This document shows, one piece after another, positions 7,124 through 15,076 of a stretch of DNA of 32,627 nucleotides. Origin of the DNA: Actinomycetota bacterium (GTDB lineage: Bacteria; Actinomycetota; Thermoleophilia; Solirubrobacterales; 70-9); NCBI GenBank assembly GCA_018268575.1, contig JAFDWF010000054.1:1-32627 (forward strand), given 5' to 3'. Below the pieces are notes generated by a model. That model was not told the origin of the DNA and ran no database searches. It saw only the letters and a program-made list of their open reading frames with translations. Both the position numbers and the translations under genes were made by a program. The first letter of the stretch is position 1. Each line of letters begins with the position of its first letter.

Positions 7124-9097
7124 ATGGCCAGCGAGGGCACCCAGTCGAACGGCGGCCGCACCGCCTGGGCGCGCAACCTGGCGACCCCGGTGCGCGACTT
7201 CCTCGGCACCGAGACCGGCTCGGCGCTGGTCCTCGTCGGCGGCATCATCGTCGCCCTGCTCTGGGCCAACGTCGACTTCGGCAGCTACTCCGAACTGTGG
7301 TCGACCGACCTCTCGATCCAGGTCGGCTCGCACGGGATCGCGCAGGGCCTCCGCGAGTGGGTGAACTCGGGGCTGATGACGCTCTTCTTCCTCGTCGTCG
7401 GCCTCGAGGCGAAGCGCGAGATCGACCTCGGCGAGCTGCGCGAGCACAACCGGCTCTGGTACCCGGCGCTGGCGGCGCTGGGCGGGATCGCGGGCGCGGT
7501 CGGCATCTACCTGATCTTCAACGCGGGCGGCGCGGGCGGCGGCGGCTGGGGCGTGGCGATGTCGACCGACACGGCGCTGGCGCTCGGCGTCCTCGCCCTG
7601 GTCGCGCCGACCGGCTCGACCCGCCTGCGCGTCTTCCTCCTCACCCTCGTCGTCGTCGACGACCTGGCGGCGCTGGTGATCATCGTCGTCGCCTACACCA
7701 GCTCGATCGACGCGACGGCGCTGGCGATCGCGGTCGGCCTCTTCGCCCTGCTCGGGCTGCTGCGCTTCCTGCCGACGATGCGCGGGCCGATCGCGGTGGT
7801 GGTCGGGGCGGCGATCTGGGTGGCGCTGTATGAGTCGGGGATCGACCCGGTGATCGCCGGCCTAGCGATCGGGCTGGTGACGAGCGCCTACCCGCCCTCG
7901 CGCCACGAGCTCGAGCGCGCCACCGACCTCACCCGCGAGTTCCGCGAGCAGCCGACTCCGGGACTCGCTTCGACCGCGCGCCGCAGCCTCGCCGAGGCGA
8001 TCTCGCCCAACGAGCGCATCCAGTACGCGCTCCACCCGTGGACGAGCTACGTGATCGTGCCGCTCTTCGCCCTCGCCAACGCGGGCGTCCACCTGACCGG
8101 CGGCCTGCTCTCCGCCGCGGTCACCTCGCCGATCACGATCGGGATCGTCGTCGCCTACGCGGTCGGCAAGCCGCTCGGCATCTTCCTGGGGCCGTGGCTG
8201 GCGACCCGGGCGCCGGTCCGCAGGCTGGTCGGCGGCGGCAAGCTGACGATCACCTTGCCGGGCCTGCTCGGCACCGGCACCGCGGCCGGGGTCGGCTTCA
8301 CCGTCTCCTTCCTGATCGCCAGCCTCGCCTTCACCGGGACCGAGCTCGACGAAGCGAAGGTCGGCGTGCTCGCCGCCTGCCTGATCTCGCCGCTCGTCGC
8401 CTTCGCCGTCTTCCGCGGCACCCGCATGCTGATCCCACAGTCGCGCCGGCTCGAGCAGCTGCGCCGCACGGCGGAATCGATCATCGACCTGGCCGACGAC
8501 GTCGACCCGGAGCGCGACCACATCCGCGGCGACCCCAACGGCGTCGTCACCCTGGTCGAGTACGCCGACTTCGAGTGCCCCTACTGCGGGCGGGCGGAGC
8601 CGACGGTCCGCGAGCTGCTCGAAATGCACCACGGCGGCGGCCTCCGCTACGTCTTCCGCCACCTGCCGCTGCAGGACGTCCATCCGCACGCCCAGCTGGC
8701 GGCGGAGGCGAGCGAGGCGGCGGCCGCGCAGGGCGCCTTCTGGCAGATGCACGACACGCTGATGGCCCACCAGGGGGAGCTCGACCTCGACGACGTGCAC
8801 CGCTATGCCGACGAGCTCGAGCTCGACGCCGACCGGCTCGAAGAGGAGGTGCGGACGCGGGTCCACCTCGAGCGGGTATCCGAGGACGTCTCGAGCGCCG
8901 ACGCCTCCGGCGTCTCCGGCACGCCCACCTTCTTCGTCAACGGCCGCCGCCACCACGGCGTCTACGACATCGACGCGCTGACCAAGGCGATCCGCCGCGC
9001 CCGGGTGCTCGCCGACTCCGAAGCGAAGGCGCTGGCCGAGAAGAAGCGGGCCAAGGAAGAGGCGAAGCGCGAGCACGAGAAGGCGGGCCGGGCCTGA
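7124..9097 (+). CDS. nhaA: NhaA-type Na+/H+ antiporter fused to a DsbA-like thioredoxin domain
   Basis: The protein has 657 residues, from the ATG at 7124 (an adjacent GTG at 7121 is possible). Residues about 20-430 are NhaA. They include FLGTETGSALVL at the start, GLEAKREI, MSTDTALALGVL and the paired transport aspartates in VVVDDLAAL (Asp179/Asp180). Residues about 455-640 form a thioredoxin fold: GDPNGVVTLVEYADFECPYCG with the redox pair Cys485/Cys488, and the cis-proline loop GVSGTPTFFVNG. A Lys/Glu-rich tail ends the protein. NhaA exports Na+ in exchange for protons. The fused domain resembles DsbA thiol oxidoreductases and should sit on one side of the membrane after the last helix. This fusion is known in Actinobacteria. 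The stop overlaps the next start by one base. Confidence 0.93.
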   Translation: MASEGTQSNGGRTAWARNLATPVRDFLGTETGSALVLVGGIIVALLWANVDFGSYSELWSTDLSIQVGSHGIAQGLREWVNSGLMTLFFLVVGLEAKREIDLGELREHNRLWYPALAALGGIAGAVGIYLIFNAGGAGGGGWGVAMSTDTALALGVLALVAPTGSTRLRVFLLTLVVVDDLAALVIIVVAYTSSIDATALAIAVGLFALLGLLRFLPTMRGPIAVVVGAAIWVALYESGIDPVIAGLAIGLVTSAYPPSRHELERATDLTREFREQPTPGLASTARRSLAEAISPNERIQYALHPWTSYVIVPLFALANAGVHLTGGLLSAAVTSPITIGIVVAYAVGKPLGIFLGPWLATRAPVRRLVGGGKLTITLPGLLGTGTAAGVGFTVSFLIASLAFTGTELDEAKVGVLAACLISPLVAFAVFRGTRMLIPQSRRLEQLRRTAESIIDLADDVDPERDHIRGDPNGVVTLVEYADFECPYCGRAEPTVRELLEMHHGGGLRYVFRHLPLQDVHPHAQLAAEASEAAAAQGAFWQMHDTLMAHQGELDLDDVHRYADELELDADRLEEEVRTRVHLERVSEDVSSADASGVSGTPTFFVNGRRHHGVYDIDALTKAIRRARVLADSEAKALAEKKRAKEEAKREHEKAGRA

Positions 9098-9450
9098 TGG
9101 CGACCTGGGACGACGTCGCCGCGATCGCCTCAGGCCTGGCCGACGTCGAGGAGGGGACCTCCTACGGCAACCGCGCCTGGAAGGTGGGCGGCAAGCTCTT
9201 CGCCTGGGAGCGCCCGCTGCGGAAGAAGGAAATCGAAGCGCTCGGCGACGCCGCGCCCGACGGCCCGATCCTCGGCGTCCGGGTCCCCGACGAGGGCGCC
9301 AAGCAGGCGCTGATCGAGACCGAACCGGCGATCTACTTCACCACCCCGCACTTCGACGGCCATGCGAGCGTCCTGATCCTGCTCGACCAGATCCCCCGGA
9401 GGGACCTGGAGGAAGCGATCGTCGAAGCCTGGCACTGCCGGCGCCGCTAG
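9097..9450 (+). CDS. MmcQ/YjbR family DNA-binding-type protein
   Basis: The protein has 117 residues. It starts at an ATG overlapping the nhaA-dsbA stop (ATGA), so the two are coupled. It shows the MmcQ/YjbR (CyaY-like) pattern: an early ADVEEGTSYGNRAWKVGGKLFAW, a middle LGVRVPDEGAKQALIE and a late IYFTTPHFDGHASVLILLDQI with C-terminal AIVEAWH. Family members are small, mostly uncharacterised proteins with a double-wing-like fold. No specific function can be assigned. It converges on the protease gene, with a short GC-rich inverted repeat (about 9491-9505) between the stops. Confidence 0.85.
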   Translation: MATWDDVAAIASGLADVEEGTSYGNRAWKVGGKLFAWERPLRKKEIEALGDAAPDGPILGVRVPDEGAKQALIETEPAIYFTTPHFDGHASVLILLDQIPRRDLEEAIVEAWHCRRR

Positions 9451-9510
9451 ATGATCCAGTGTCCTGGCAGGCCGCCGGTCGCTCGTATGCGCCGGCCCTC
9501 CGGCCGCCGC

Positions 9511-11508
9511 TCAACCGCTGAGCCGGAAGTCCTGAGCGGAACCGCCGCCGGTGTCGGCCTTGACTGTAATTTCCGCACTGTAGGTCCCGCTGCTGCGAGT
9601 GCCGGGATGTTTGCAAAGGGCTTCTTCGGTGTATTTGAGCCCGGTCACGGTGACCTTGAAGTCTGCGTCCTCTTTCGGCACGACTTCTGTCGCATCCACG
9701 TATTCGATGGTTGCCAGCGCGGTCTGGCTCCCGACCGTCACAACGCAGCCGCAGACGGATGTGAACTTGATCGATGCACCGGCCGGGCAGGCGATATCCA
9801 TTGCGCCTTTGTATTTGTCGGCTTCGACCTTCGACGTCGCGGTGAACTTGAACTTACACCCGTTGATGTCGGTCGTCGCGAGTGGCGTCCCGAAGATGGT
9901 GCATTCGCCGAAACCGGGGGACACTTCCAGCGTTTTCGACGCTTCGGCGAGCGACCCCGAATAGCTGGCGGTCCCGCATGCGATACTCCCCGATTCCGTT
10001 CCGACTTCGATCGATTTGAGCTCGCTGCCTGTGATGGTCGCCGGGTAGGTTTCGGCTTCGAAGCAAATCGTGCCTGGCATCGGGCATTCTGGCCGCGTTT
10101 CGTTCGCCGTGGTCAACAGCTCGAGGTTGTATTCCTGTGCCTGGTCGGCCAATTCTTTGAGGGACGCTGCCAGAGGCTCGAACACGGGGTGTCCTGCCCC
10201 CGTTTTTCCGACGTGCGTGCCTTCGACATAGTCGAAGGACGGGCCTTCCACGGCCGAATACCAAGGTGCTCCGCTGTCGCCTTTGTTCGTTTCCACACCT
10301 TCCACTTCGACGAGATTTTTCAGGCCCGCGAGCGCCGCCGTCACGCTGACGATCGTTCCGCAGTGGAAGCCCGTCCTCGCGCCCTCCACGCAGCTGGTGT
10401 GTCCGATGACGGAGCCGACAGAGCCTTCGACTGCGAACGGCTCGGGTTCAAGCGCGCCCCAAGGTGCGATCCCCGGATGGACCGGGGTCTGGGTTGGTGT
10501 GATCCAGTGGGCATTTTCGACTTCGATCGCGGCCACGTCAACCGCATCGCCCTTGGCATCGTCCAAGTACTCGACCGCCTCGCCCAGTTTCTGTGGCGTG
10601 CCGTTCTTGTCGAACGCACGCCAGGCCGATAGAAGACCTCCTCCTTCGGTGACGCAGTGGCCGGCGGTGAGGATGAAGGTATCTGTGGTGTTCGTGTCGG
10701 GGTGTTCTGTCAGCACGGCCGGCCCGGCAGTGCACTGCTCTTTGTTGACTTCTGATTCGATCAGAACCCCGGCAGCGATGGTCGGGTTGCAGTACGCTTT
10801 TAGTTCCGCCCACTTTTCGCAGCGGCTCGCCTGCAATTCGACGGTGAGCTGACCTGGCGGCACTGAGGTCAGCATCACGTGGACCGGCGAGGCGAGCGCA
10901 GAGTGCTTGAGCCTGGCACGAAGGGCGGGGGCCGCCGCCGAGCTCAATTCCACCACTACCGCGTTCGCTTCCGGCGAGAGGGAGGTACCGACCTGGGAGC
11001 GCAGGAGCAGGCCGGAGAGGCGTCGATCCCAGCGGCGCTGCGTGGCGGTGAGCTGCTTCCAGGTCGAGCTCACCTTCGTCTCGGCGACGTGTGCCGAGAG
11101 TCCCGCTGCCGCGGACATCGACTCGACGGTGGCGCGAGCGGCCCGCGACGTCACCCCGACGTGAAGCGTCGCCCTGCGGGGGTCAAGCCACACCCCGGCA
11201 AAGGCGCCGCCGAGCGCGGCTTCCAATTTGGAGACGAGGGCGGCTTCGTCGATGGCCTCCTGGGTTTCGATCCCCCGCGTCGCCTGGGTAGGGTCGAGAC
11301 CAGTGCGTTCCAAGGCCGCGACCTGAGCCACCACGGCGGCGGACAGCTTCGGCGGTGCCGGCCCGAGCGCTTTCAGTGGAGCTCCGCCAACCGAGCCGGT
11401 CGGGCCCGCGACGACGTATAGGCCCCCCACCACGATCGCCGCCGATGCAGCCGCGACGAGTCCTTTCGATCCGACCGCACCGATCCTCAGCCACCTGAAG
11501 CGTCCCAT
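9511..11508 (-). CDS. Secreted trypsin-like serine protease with C-terminal beta domain
   Basis: The protein has 665 residues. The ATG at 11508 is preferred over an in-frame ATG at 11526, because the purine-rich GGAGGAGG ribosome binding site lies between them. An N-terminal hydrophobic segment (GLVAAASAAIVVGGLYVVAG) is a signal or anchor. Residues about 50-225 look like a prodomain. The chymotrypsin fold follows, with His284 in TAGHC, Asp324 in DAVDVAAI and Ser412 in KGDSGAPW, so the triad is complete. Residues about 465-665 form a beta-rich domain with paired cysteines (GSIACGTASYSG, FGECTIFGTPL, NGCKFKF, IACPAGASI). I know this type from surface proteins of Solirubrobacterales. The gene is monocistronic with its own strong promoter. 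Confidence 0.88.
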   Translation of the reverse strand: MGRFRWLRIGAVGSKGLVAAASAAIVVGGLYVVAGPTGSVGGAPLKALGPAPPKLSAAVVAQVAALERTGLDPTQATRGIETQEAIDEAALVSKLEAALGGAFAGVWLDPRRATLHVGVTSRAARATVESMSAAAGLSAHVAETKVSSTWKQLTATQRRWDRRLSGLLLRSQVGTSLSPEANAVVVELSSAAAPALRARLKHSALASPVHVMLTSVPPGQLTVELQASRCEKWAELKAYCNPTIAAGVLIESEVNKEQCTAGPAVLTEHPDTNTTDTFILTAGHCVTEGGGLLSAWRAFDKNGTPQKLGEAVEYLDDAKGDAVDVAAIEVENAHWITPTQTPVHPGIAPWGALEPEPFAVEGSVGSVIGHTSCVEGARTGFHCGTIVSVTAALAGLKNLVEVEGVETNKGDSGAPWYSAVEGPSFDYVEGTHVGKTGAGHPVFEPLAASLKELADQAQEYNLELLTTANETRPECPMPGTICFEAETYPATITGSELKSIEVGTESGSIACGTASYSGSLAEASKTLEVSPGFGECTIFGTPLATTDINGCKFKFTATSKVEADKYKGAMDIACPAGASIKFTSVCGCVVTVGSQTALATIEYVDATEVVPKEDADFKVTVTGLKYTEEALCKHPGTRSSGTYSAEITVKADTGGGSAQDFRLSG

Positions 11509-11557
11509 CGTTCCTCCTCCGGCCACCGGTATAGCTCGACGAGGGCTGAAAAGTCAA
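11509..11557 (-). promoter_or_regulatory. Sigma-70-type promoter and ribosome binding site of the protease gene
   Basis: On the minus strand TTGACT (11557-11552) and TATACC (11533-11528) are separated by 18 bp. Transcription should start near 11521. GGAGGAGG (about 11520-11513) then precedes the ATG at 11508 by a normal distance. This is the clearest housekeeping-type promoter in the window. It implies a very short leader and fixes the start codon. Confidence 0.7.
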
Positions 11558-11595
11558 GTTTTCCTTTTTAGCGTTTCCTATCTCGAGCGGGACGC

Positions 11596-12381
11596 TCAAC
11601 CGCCGATCGGGAGGCGCGGATTGGCGCCCCAGAAGACCAGCGTGCCGACCATGCCGATGACGTGGACGGCAACGATGTTGAAGGCCATCGACTTCGCCGT
11701 CGCGGTCCCCACCCCGACCGGCCCGCCGGAGGCGGTGTAGCCGTAGTAGCAGCCGACCAGCACGATCACGGTCGCCATCGTCATCCCCTTGATCAGGCTG
11801 AAGAACAGGTCGGTGGGGTCCTGGAACATCCAGAAGATCAGCGTGTAGCCGCCGGAGGAGACGTCGCCGACCTGCTTCACCACCGAGATGTAGCTGGCGA
11901 GGTACATGACGCCGATCCCGACCAGGTAGATGAACGGCAGCGCGATCCAGGAGCCGAGCAGGCGCGAGGCGCAGAGGAAGGTCATCGGCGGCACCCCCAT
12001 CACTTCGAGCGCGTCGATCTCCTCGTTGATCCGCATCGCGCCGAGCTCGGCGACGATCCCGGTTCCCACCTTCGCCGAGAGGATGTAACCGAAGGCGTAC
12101 GGAAGCGCCTCGCGGAGATCACAGAAGGCGGAGAAAAGACCTGCGTAGGACGGCACGCCCTGCGCGCGGAAGAAGTACGCCCCTTGCAGCCCGCACTGCA
12201 GGCCGAGGATGAAGACGAAGCCCCAGATGATCAGCCCCGAACCGAGGATCAAGATACCCGCCTGGCGCAAGGTCTCGCCGAAGAAGCGGAGGGCGCGACC
12301 GCTCCAGACGAGCCCGATGACGCGCGAGCCGAAGCGGGCGATCTCCCCGAACGAGTCGACCCACTTCAGCGCCGGGTTCAT
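11596..12381 (-). CDS. MlaE/YrbE family ABC transporter permease (YrbE-B position)
   Basis: The protein has 261 residues. It matches the MlaE/YrbE permease family throughout: GYILSAKVGTGIVAELGAMRINEEIDALEVMGV, then FLCASRLLGSWIALPFIYLVG, and the C-terminal GYTASGGPVGVGTATAKSMAFNIVAVHV. The EIDALEVMG segment is the conserved cytoplasmic coupling motif of these permeases. Such permease pairs work with an MlaF/Mkl ATPase and Mce proteins to move lipids or sterols across the envelope. The start overlaps the end of the preceding permease gene by four bases. Unusually, no mce gene follows: the next gene is the separately promoted protease. Confidence 0.9.
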   Translation of the reverse strand: MNPALKWVDSFGEIARFGSRVIGLVWSGRALRFFGETLRQAGILILGSGLIIWGFVFILGLQCGLQGAYFFRAQGVPSYAGLFSAFCDLREALPYAFGYILSAKVGTGIVAELGAMRINEEIDALEVMGVPPMTFLCASRLLGSWIALPFIYLVGIGVMYLASYISVVKQVGDVSSGGYTLIFWMFQDPTDLFFSLIKGMTMATVIVLVGCYYGYTASGGPVGVGTATAKSMAFNIVAVHVIGMVGTLVFWGANPRLPIGG

Positions 12382-13184
12382 CGGATCGTCTGGAGTTCAG
12401 GATTCGTCGCCAGCAGAACGGCGGTGAAGACGTAGTTGAAGGCGAAGACGCCGACGATGGAGATGACGACGGCCTGATTGACCGCGCGGCCCACCCCCGC
12501 CGCGCCGCCCGACGCCGTCATCCCCTTGAAGCAGCAGACGACGGCGATGATCGCGCCGAAGGCCGCGCACATCGTCACCGAACCCCACACGTCGGTGACC
12601 GAGGCCTGGAGGAAGAGCGTCGCGAAGAAGCCGCCGAGGCTCTGGTTGTAGATCAGCTCGGCGGTGATCCCGGCGGCAAGGCCGAAGACGATCGCGAAGA
12701 CGTCGAGCAGCGCGGTCACCATCACCAGGGCGATGAAGCGCGGCACGACCAGGTTCTTGACCGGGTCGACGCCGAGCACCTGCAGGGCGTCGAGCTCCTC
12801 GCGGATCTTGCGGGCACCGAGGTCGGCGGTGATCGCGGTCCCGGCGACGCCGCCGACGACGATCGCGGTGACGACCGGGCCGATCCAGCGGATCGCGGTG
12901 AGGACGAAGAAGCCGCCGAGCCGGTCGAGCGCGCCGAAGGCCTGCAGCGGGCCCGCCGCCTGGATCCCGGGCGCGCCGAGGTTGAGGGCGAAGGTGGAGA
13001 CCAGCAGCGGCAGCCAGCAGAGGCGCAGGGTGAAGGCGATCTGCTCGACCAGCTCGTCGCCGTAGGGGTAGGGCGGTCGCAGCGCCGAGACCAGGGTCCG
13101 GGCGGTGAGGACGACCATGCTCCCAACCTCCTCGAACAGCGGGGCCAGTCGGCCCCCGAGCGCGGCTATCGCTTCGCCCGCCAC
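12378..13184 (-). CDS. MlaE/YrbE family ABC transporter permease (YrbE-A position)
   Basis: The protein has 268 residues. Family features are IVVGGVAGTAITADLGARKIREELDALQVLGVDP (conserved coupling segment with EELDALQVLG), FIALVMVTALLDVFA and a C-terminal GMTASGGAAGVGRAVNQAVV. It pairs with the following YrbE-B permease, overlapping it by four bases, and forms the membrane part of an Mce-type lipid importer. Its 5' end overlaps the gntR 3' end by 19 bp, so all three genes are one transcription unit. The start is the ATG at 13184; an internal start at the methionine of GSMVVLTARTL (about residue 23) would avoid the overlap and cannot be excluded. Confidence 0.9.
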   Translation of the reverse strand: MAGEAIAALGGRLAPLFEEVGSMVVLTARTLVSALRPPYPYGDELVEQIAFTLRLCWLPLLVSTFALNLGAPGIQAAGPLQAFGALDRLGGFFVLTAIRWIGPVVTAIVVGGVAGTAITADLGARKIREELDALQVLGVDPVKNLVVPRFIALVMVTALLDVFAIVFGLAAGITAELIYNQSLGGFFATLFLQASVTDVWGSVTMCAAFGAIIAVVCCFKGMTASGGAAGVGRAVNQAVVISIVGVFAFNYVFTAVLLATNPELQTIR

Positions 13185-13942
13185 CAGCCCATCGCGCGGG
13201 CCAGCGGCCCGGCCTCCCCGGCGGCCCCCGCGCCACTTGCCTCACCGACCCGGCGGCGGGCCTCCTCGCGGGCGCGGCGCTGGGCCGCCCGGCGCGCCTC
13301 CGACAGCTGCGCGACCAGCGTGTCGCGGGTCTGCTCGAGCTCCTCGACCCCGGCCACGTGCGCGCTGGTGAGGCGCGGCGCGGTCGGCATGTCAAGCGGC
13401 ACGTCGCGGGCGTAGCCAGCGAGCTCCGCCTCCAGCCGGCCGATCTGGCGGCGCAGCTCCTGGCGGACGCCGATCGCTTCGGCCTCCGCCGGGTCGAGCC
13501 CGGGAACGGGGGTGGCGGCTCCGCCGGGAGTGGCGGCGGAGCCTGGAGGAACGGCAGCGGGGATCGCGGCGCAGACGAGCGCGACCTCGGCCAGCTCGCG
13601 GGCGCCGAGCCCGGCGGCGGCGGCCTTGCGGATCGCCTCGGCGGCGATCGACTCCAGCTCGGGGGTGGCGCGGACCTCGGCGGCGACGAAGGTCCCGCGC
13701 CCCTGATGGCTGACGACCAGGCCGGTCGCTTCGAGCCCGGCGTAGACGCCGCGCACGGTGTTCAGGTTGACCCCCGCCCACTCGGCGAGGCGGCGGACGC
13801 TGGGCAGGCGCTCGCCGGCGGGCAGGCGGCCGGTGGCGATCAGGGCACGCAGGCGCAGTGTGAGCTGGAGGCCGACCGGGAGCTCGTCGCCAGGGTCGAC
13901 GGCGAAGGGATTCGAGGCGGGCGCCATCGTCGACTGTGCCAT
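13166..13942 (-). CDS. GntR family transcriptional regulator (YtrA-like)
   Basis: The protein has 258 residues. The winged helix (about residues 20-90) is clear: LPVGLQLTLRLRALIATGRLPAGERLPSVRRLAEWAGVNLNTVRGVYAGLEATGLVVSHQGRGTFVA. The rest is a predicted helical/coiled-coil region rich in Ala, Glu and Arg with no FadR or UbiC-type effector domain. That places it near the short YtrA-type GntR proteins. It leads the yrbE operon and overlaps yrbE-A. A dyad over its own start region (13934-13955) suggests autoregulation. No Shine-Dalgarno precedes the ATG at 13942, which suggests a leaderless message. An in-frame ATG at 13927 is an alternative start. Confidence 0.85.
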   Translation of the reverse strand: MAQSTMAPASNPFAVDPGDELPVGLQLTLRLRALIATGRLPAGERLPSVRRLAEWAGVNLNTVRGVYAGLEATGLVVSHQGRGTFVAAEVRATPELESIAAEAIRKAAAAGLGARELAEVALVCAAIPAAVPPGSAATPGGAATPVPGLDPAEAEAIGVRQELRRQIGRLEAELAGYARDVPLDMPTAPRLTSAHVAGVEELEQTRDTLVAQLSEARRAAQRRAREEARRRVGEASGAGAAGEAGPLARAMGWWRAKR

Positions 13943-13981
13943 TATTCCGGCACAGTAGCACTCAGGTGTGCGTCATGGCAA
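13934..13981 (-). promoter_or_regulatory. Candidate gntR promoter with overlapping dyad operator
   Basis: On the minus strand TTGCCA (13981-13976) and TACTGT (13957-13952) are 18 bp apart. This places the transcription start at or next to the gntR ATG (13942). A perfect dyad CTGTGCC-N8-GGCACAG (13934-13955) covers the -10 element and the start codon, as expected for an autorepressor site. Its inner sequence TGCCGGAATAATGG resembles the centre of the dispersed repeats at 124-155 and 14006-14046 (TGCCGGAATGGTGG). Regulator binding is inferred. Confidence 0.5.
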
Positions 13982-14005
13982 CCAGTCGCCGCAGCCCACC
14001 TCTTC

Positions 14006-14046
14006 AGCTGTCCCTTTTGCCCACCATTCCGGCATAAGGAACAGCT
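14006..14046. repeat. Palindromic dispersed repeat, copy 2
   Basis: Sixteen-base arms (14006-14021 and 14031-14046) pair with only one mismatch and one wobble, around a 9-base centre that is GGAATGGTG on the minus strand. It is the inverted second copy of the repeat at 124-155 (28 of 31 bases shared). It overlaps the stop codon of the RodZ-like gene, so it could terminate that transcript. It also lies about 30 bp upstream of the candidate gntR promoter. Confidence 0.6.
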
Positions 14047-14875
14047 ATTCGCAGCTCGGGCGTTCGCCTTCGGGGATTTCGTGGACCTTGCCCTTGGCGG
14101 TGACGGCCAGGCCGATCGGACTCGGCGTCGAGGGCGTCTGCGCCCGCTTGCCGTCGATCCTCACTTCGACCGAGCCGTTGCCGAACGCGGCGGTGTAGGA
14201 GCGCGACTTGAATGGTCCCATCGTTTCGCCGGCGGCGAGCGTCTGCCCGTCGACCAGCGGCTTGCCCTTCGCGTCGAGCACGCAGGCCCAGACTTCGGCG
14301 GTCGGTTCGATCTCAAGGCTGACAGCCTTGGCCCCGGCGCCCGACGTCTTGCCTCCCGCCGTACCGCCTTTGCCGCCGTTCCCGGCACCCCCGCCCTTCG
14401 CCCCGTGGCCCTTCTTCGCGCCTTTGCCGGCCGCGCCGCCGGAGCCCCCACCGCCAGCTTCTTTCGTCCCGCCACCGCCGGAGGCGATCAGCACGAGCAC
14501 GACGACGACCACCGCGACCAGCGCTCCCGCGGCGAGCCAGGCGTAGACCCCCTGTCGCCAGCGGCGGCGCCGCAGCGCCTCGGCCCGCCGCGAGGTGGTC
14601 CGCGCGAAGGGCGAGGTCGGCGCGTCGCCGGGAGCGCCCGACGTCCCCCGCTGCCGCCGGTAATCGGCGACCAGCGGGTCGGGATCGAGGTCGAGGTACC
14701 GCGCGTACTTGCGGATGAAGGACCGCGCGTAGAACTCCTCCGGCAGGGCGTCCCAGTCTTCCTGCTCGATTGCGCGCAGGTAGCGAGGGCGGATCCCCGT
14801 GGCGGCGTGGATCTCCTCGAGATCCACCGCCCGCCGGGTCCGCGCCTCGGAAAGGGTGTCGCCGATTACACCCAC
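14045..14875 (-). CDS. RodZ-like helix-turn-helix membrane protein
   Basis: The protein has 276 residues from a GTG start. Residues about 5-75 are a RodZ-type HTH (GDTLSEARTRRAVDLEEIHAATGIRPRYLRAIE, then the aromatic-rich YARSFIRKYARYLDLDPDPLV). One transmembrane helix follows (about 112-131, YAWLAAGALVAVVVVVLVLI). A Gly/Lys/Ala-rich flexible linker (about 132-180) leads to a C-terminal DUF4115-like beta domain (about 183-270). RodZ links MreB to the cell-wall machinery in rod-shaped bacteria. Related actinobacterial proteins have less clear roles. It appears monocistronic, with hairpins both upstream (14917-14960) and at its stop. Confidence 0.85.
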   Translation of the reverse strand: MGVIGDTLSEARTRRAVDLEEIHAATGIRPRYLRAIEQEDWDALPEEFYARSFIRKYARYLDLDPDPLVADYRRQRGTSGAPGDAPTSPFARTTSRRAEALRRRRWRQGVYAWLAAGALVAVVVVVLVLIASGGGGTKEAGGGGSGGAAGKGAKKGHGAKGGGAGNGGKGGTAGGKTSGAGAKAVSLEIEPTAEVWACVLDAKGKPLVDGQTLAAGETMGPFKSRSYTAAFGNGSVEVRIDGKRAQTPSTPSPIGLAVTAKGKVHEIPEGERPSCE

Positions 14876-14916
14876 GTTTCCATTGTGCAGGTCCCTCGCC
14901 TAAATGGCGTAACAAC

Positions 14917-14960
14917 CCCCTCGACTGAATGTCACCCTGTGGGCGACAAGCGTCGAGGGG
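14917..14960. other. Hairpin upstream of the RodZ-like gene
   Basis: CCCCTCGAC (14917-14925) pairs with GTCGAGGGG (14952-14960). Inside it, TGTC and GACA and then CCC and GGG can pair around a TGT loop. It lies about 42 bp upstream of the GTG start. If the promoter lies further upstream it would be a leader structure. Otherwise it is part of the intergenic spacer. The sequence does not decide between these. Confidence 0.4.
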
Positions 14961-15030
14961 ACCCGCCCGTGGCCGCGTCGGCGGTGGGGCTAGGTGGGGT
15001 GCTCTCACGGCGCGTGCGGGGCCTCGGCGC

Positions 15031-15076
15031 CGTTCGTTCACCTGGACACACCAGGGTGTGTACAGGTGAACGAACG
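15031..15076. terminator. Long hairpin (type A, copy 3)
   Basis: The arms 15031-15051 and 15056-15076 pair over 21 positions with one mismatch, around a four-base loop. The stem base is CGTTCGTTCACCTG. It lies about 180 bp beyond the stop of the minus-strand MFS gene, followed on the plus strand by the type-B hairpin. No T-tract is present. Position and form match the other three long hairpins. Confidence 0.55.

Noticed and set aside
9451..10632. Plus-strand open frame of 393 codons opposite the protease
   Set aside because: Antisense to a gene with a complete catalytic triad, promoter and ribosome binding site. No recognisable domain.
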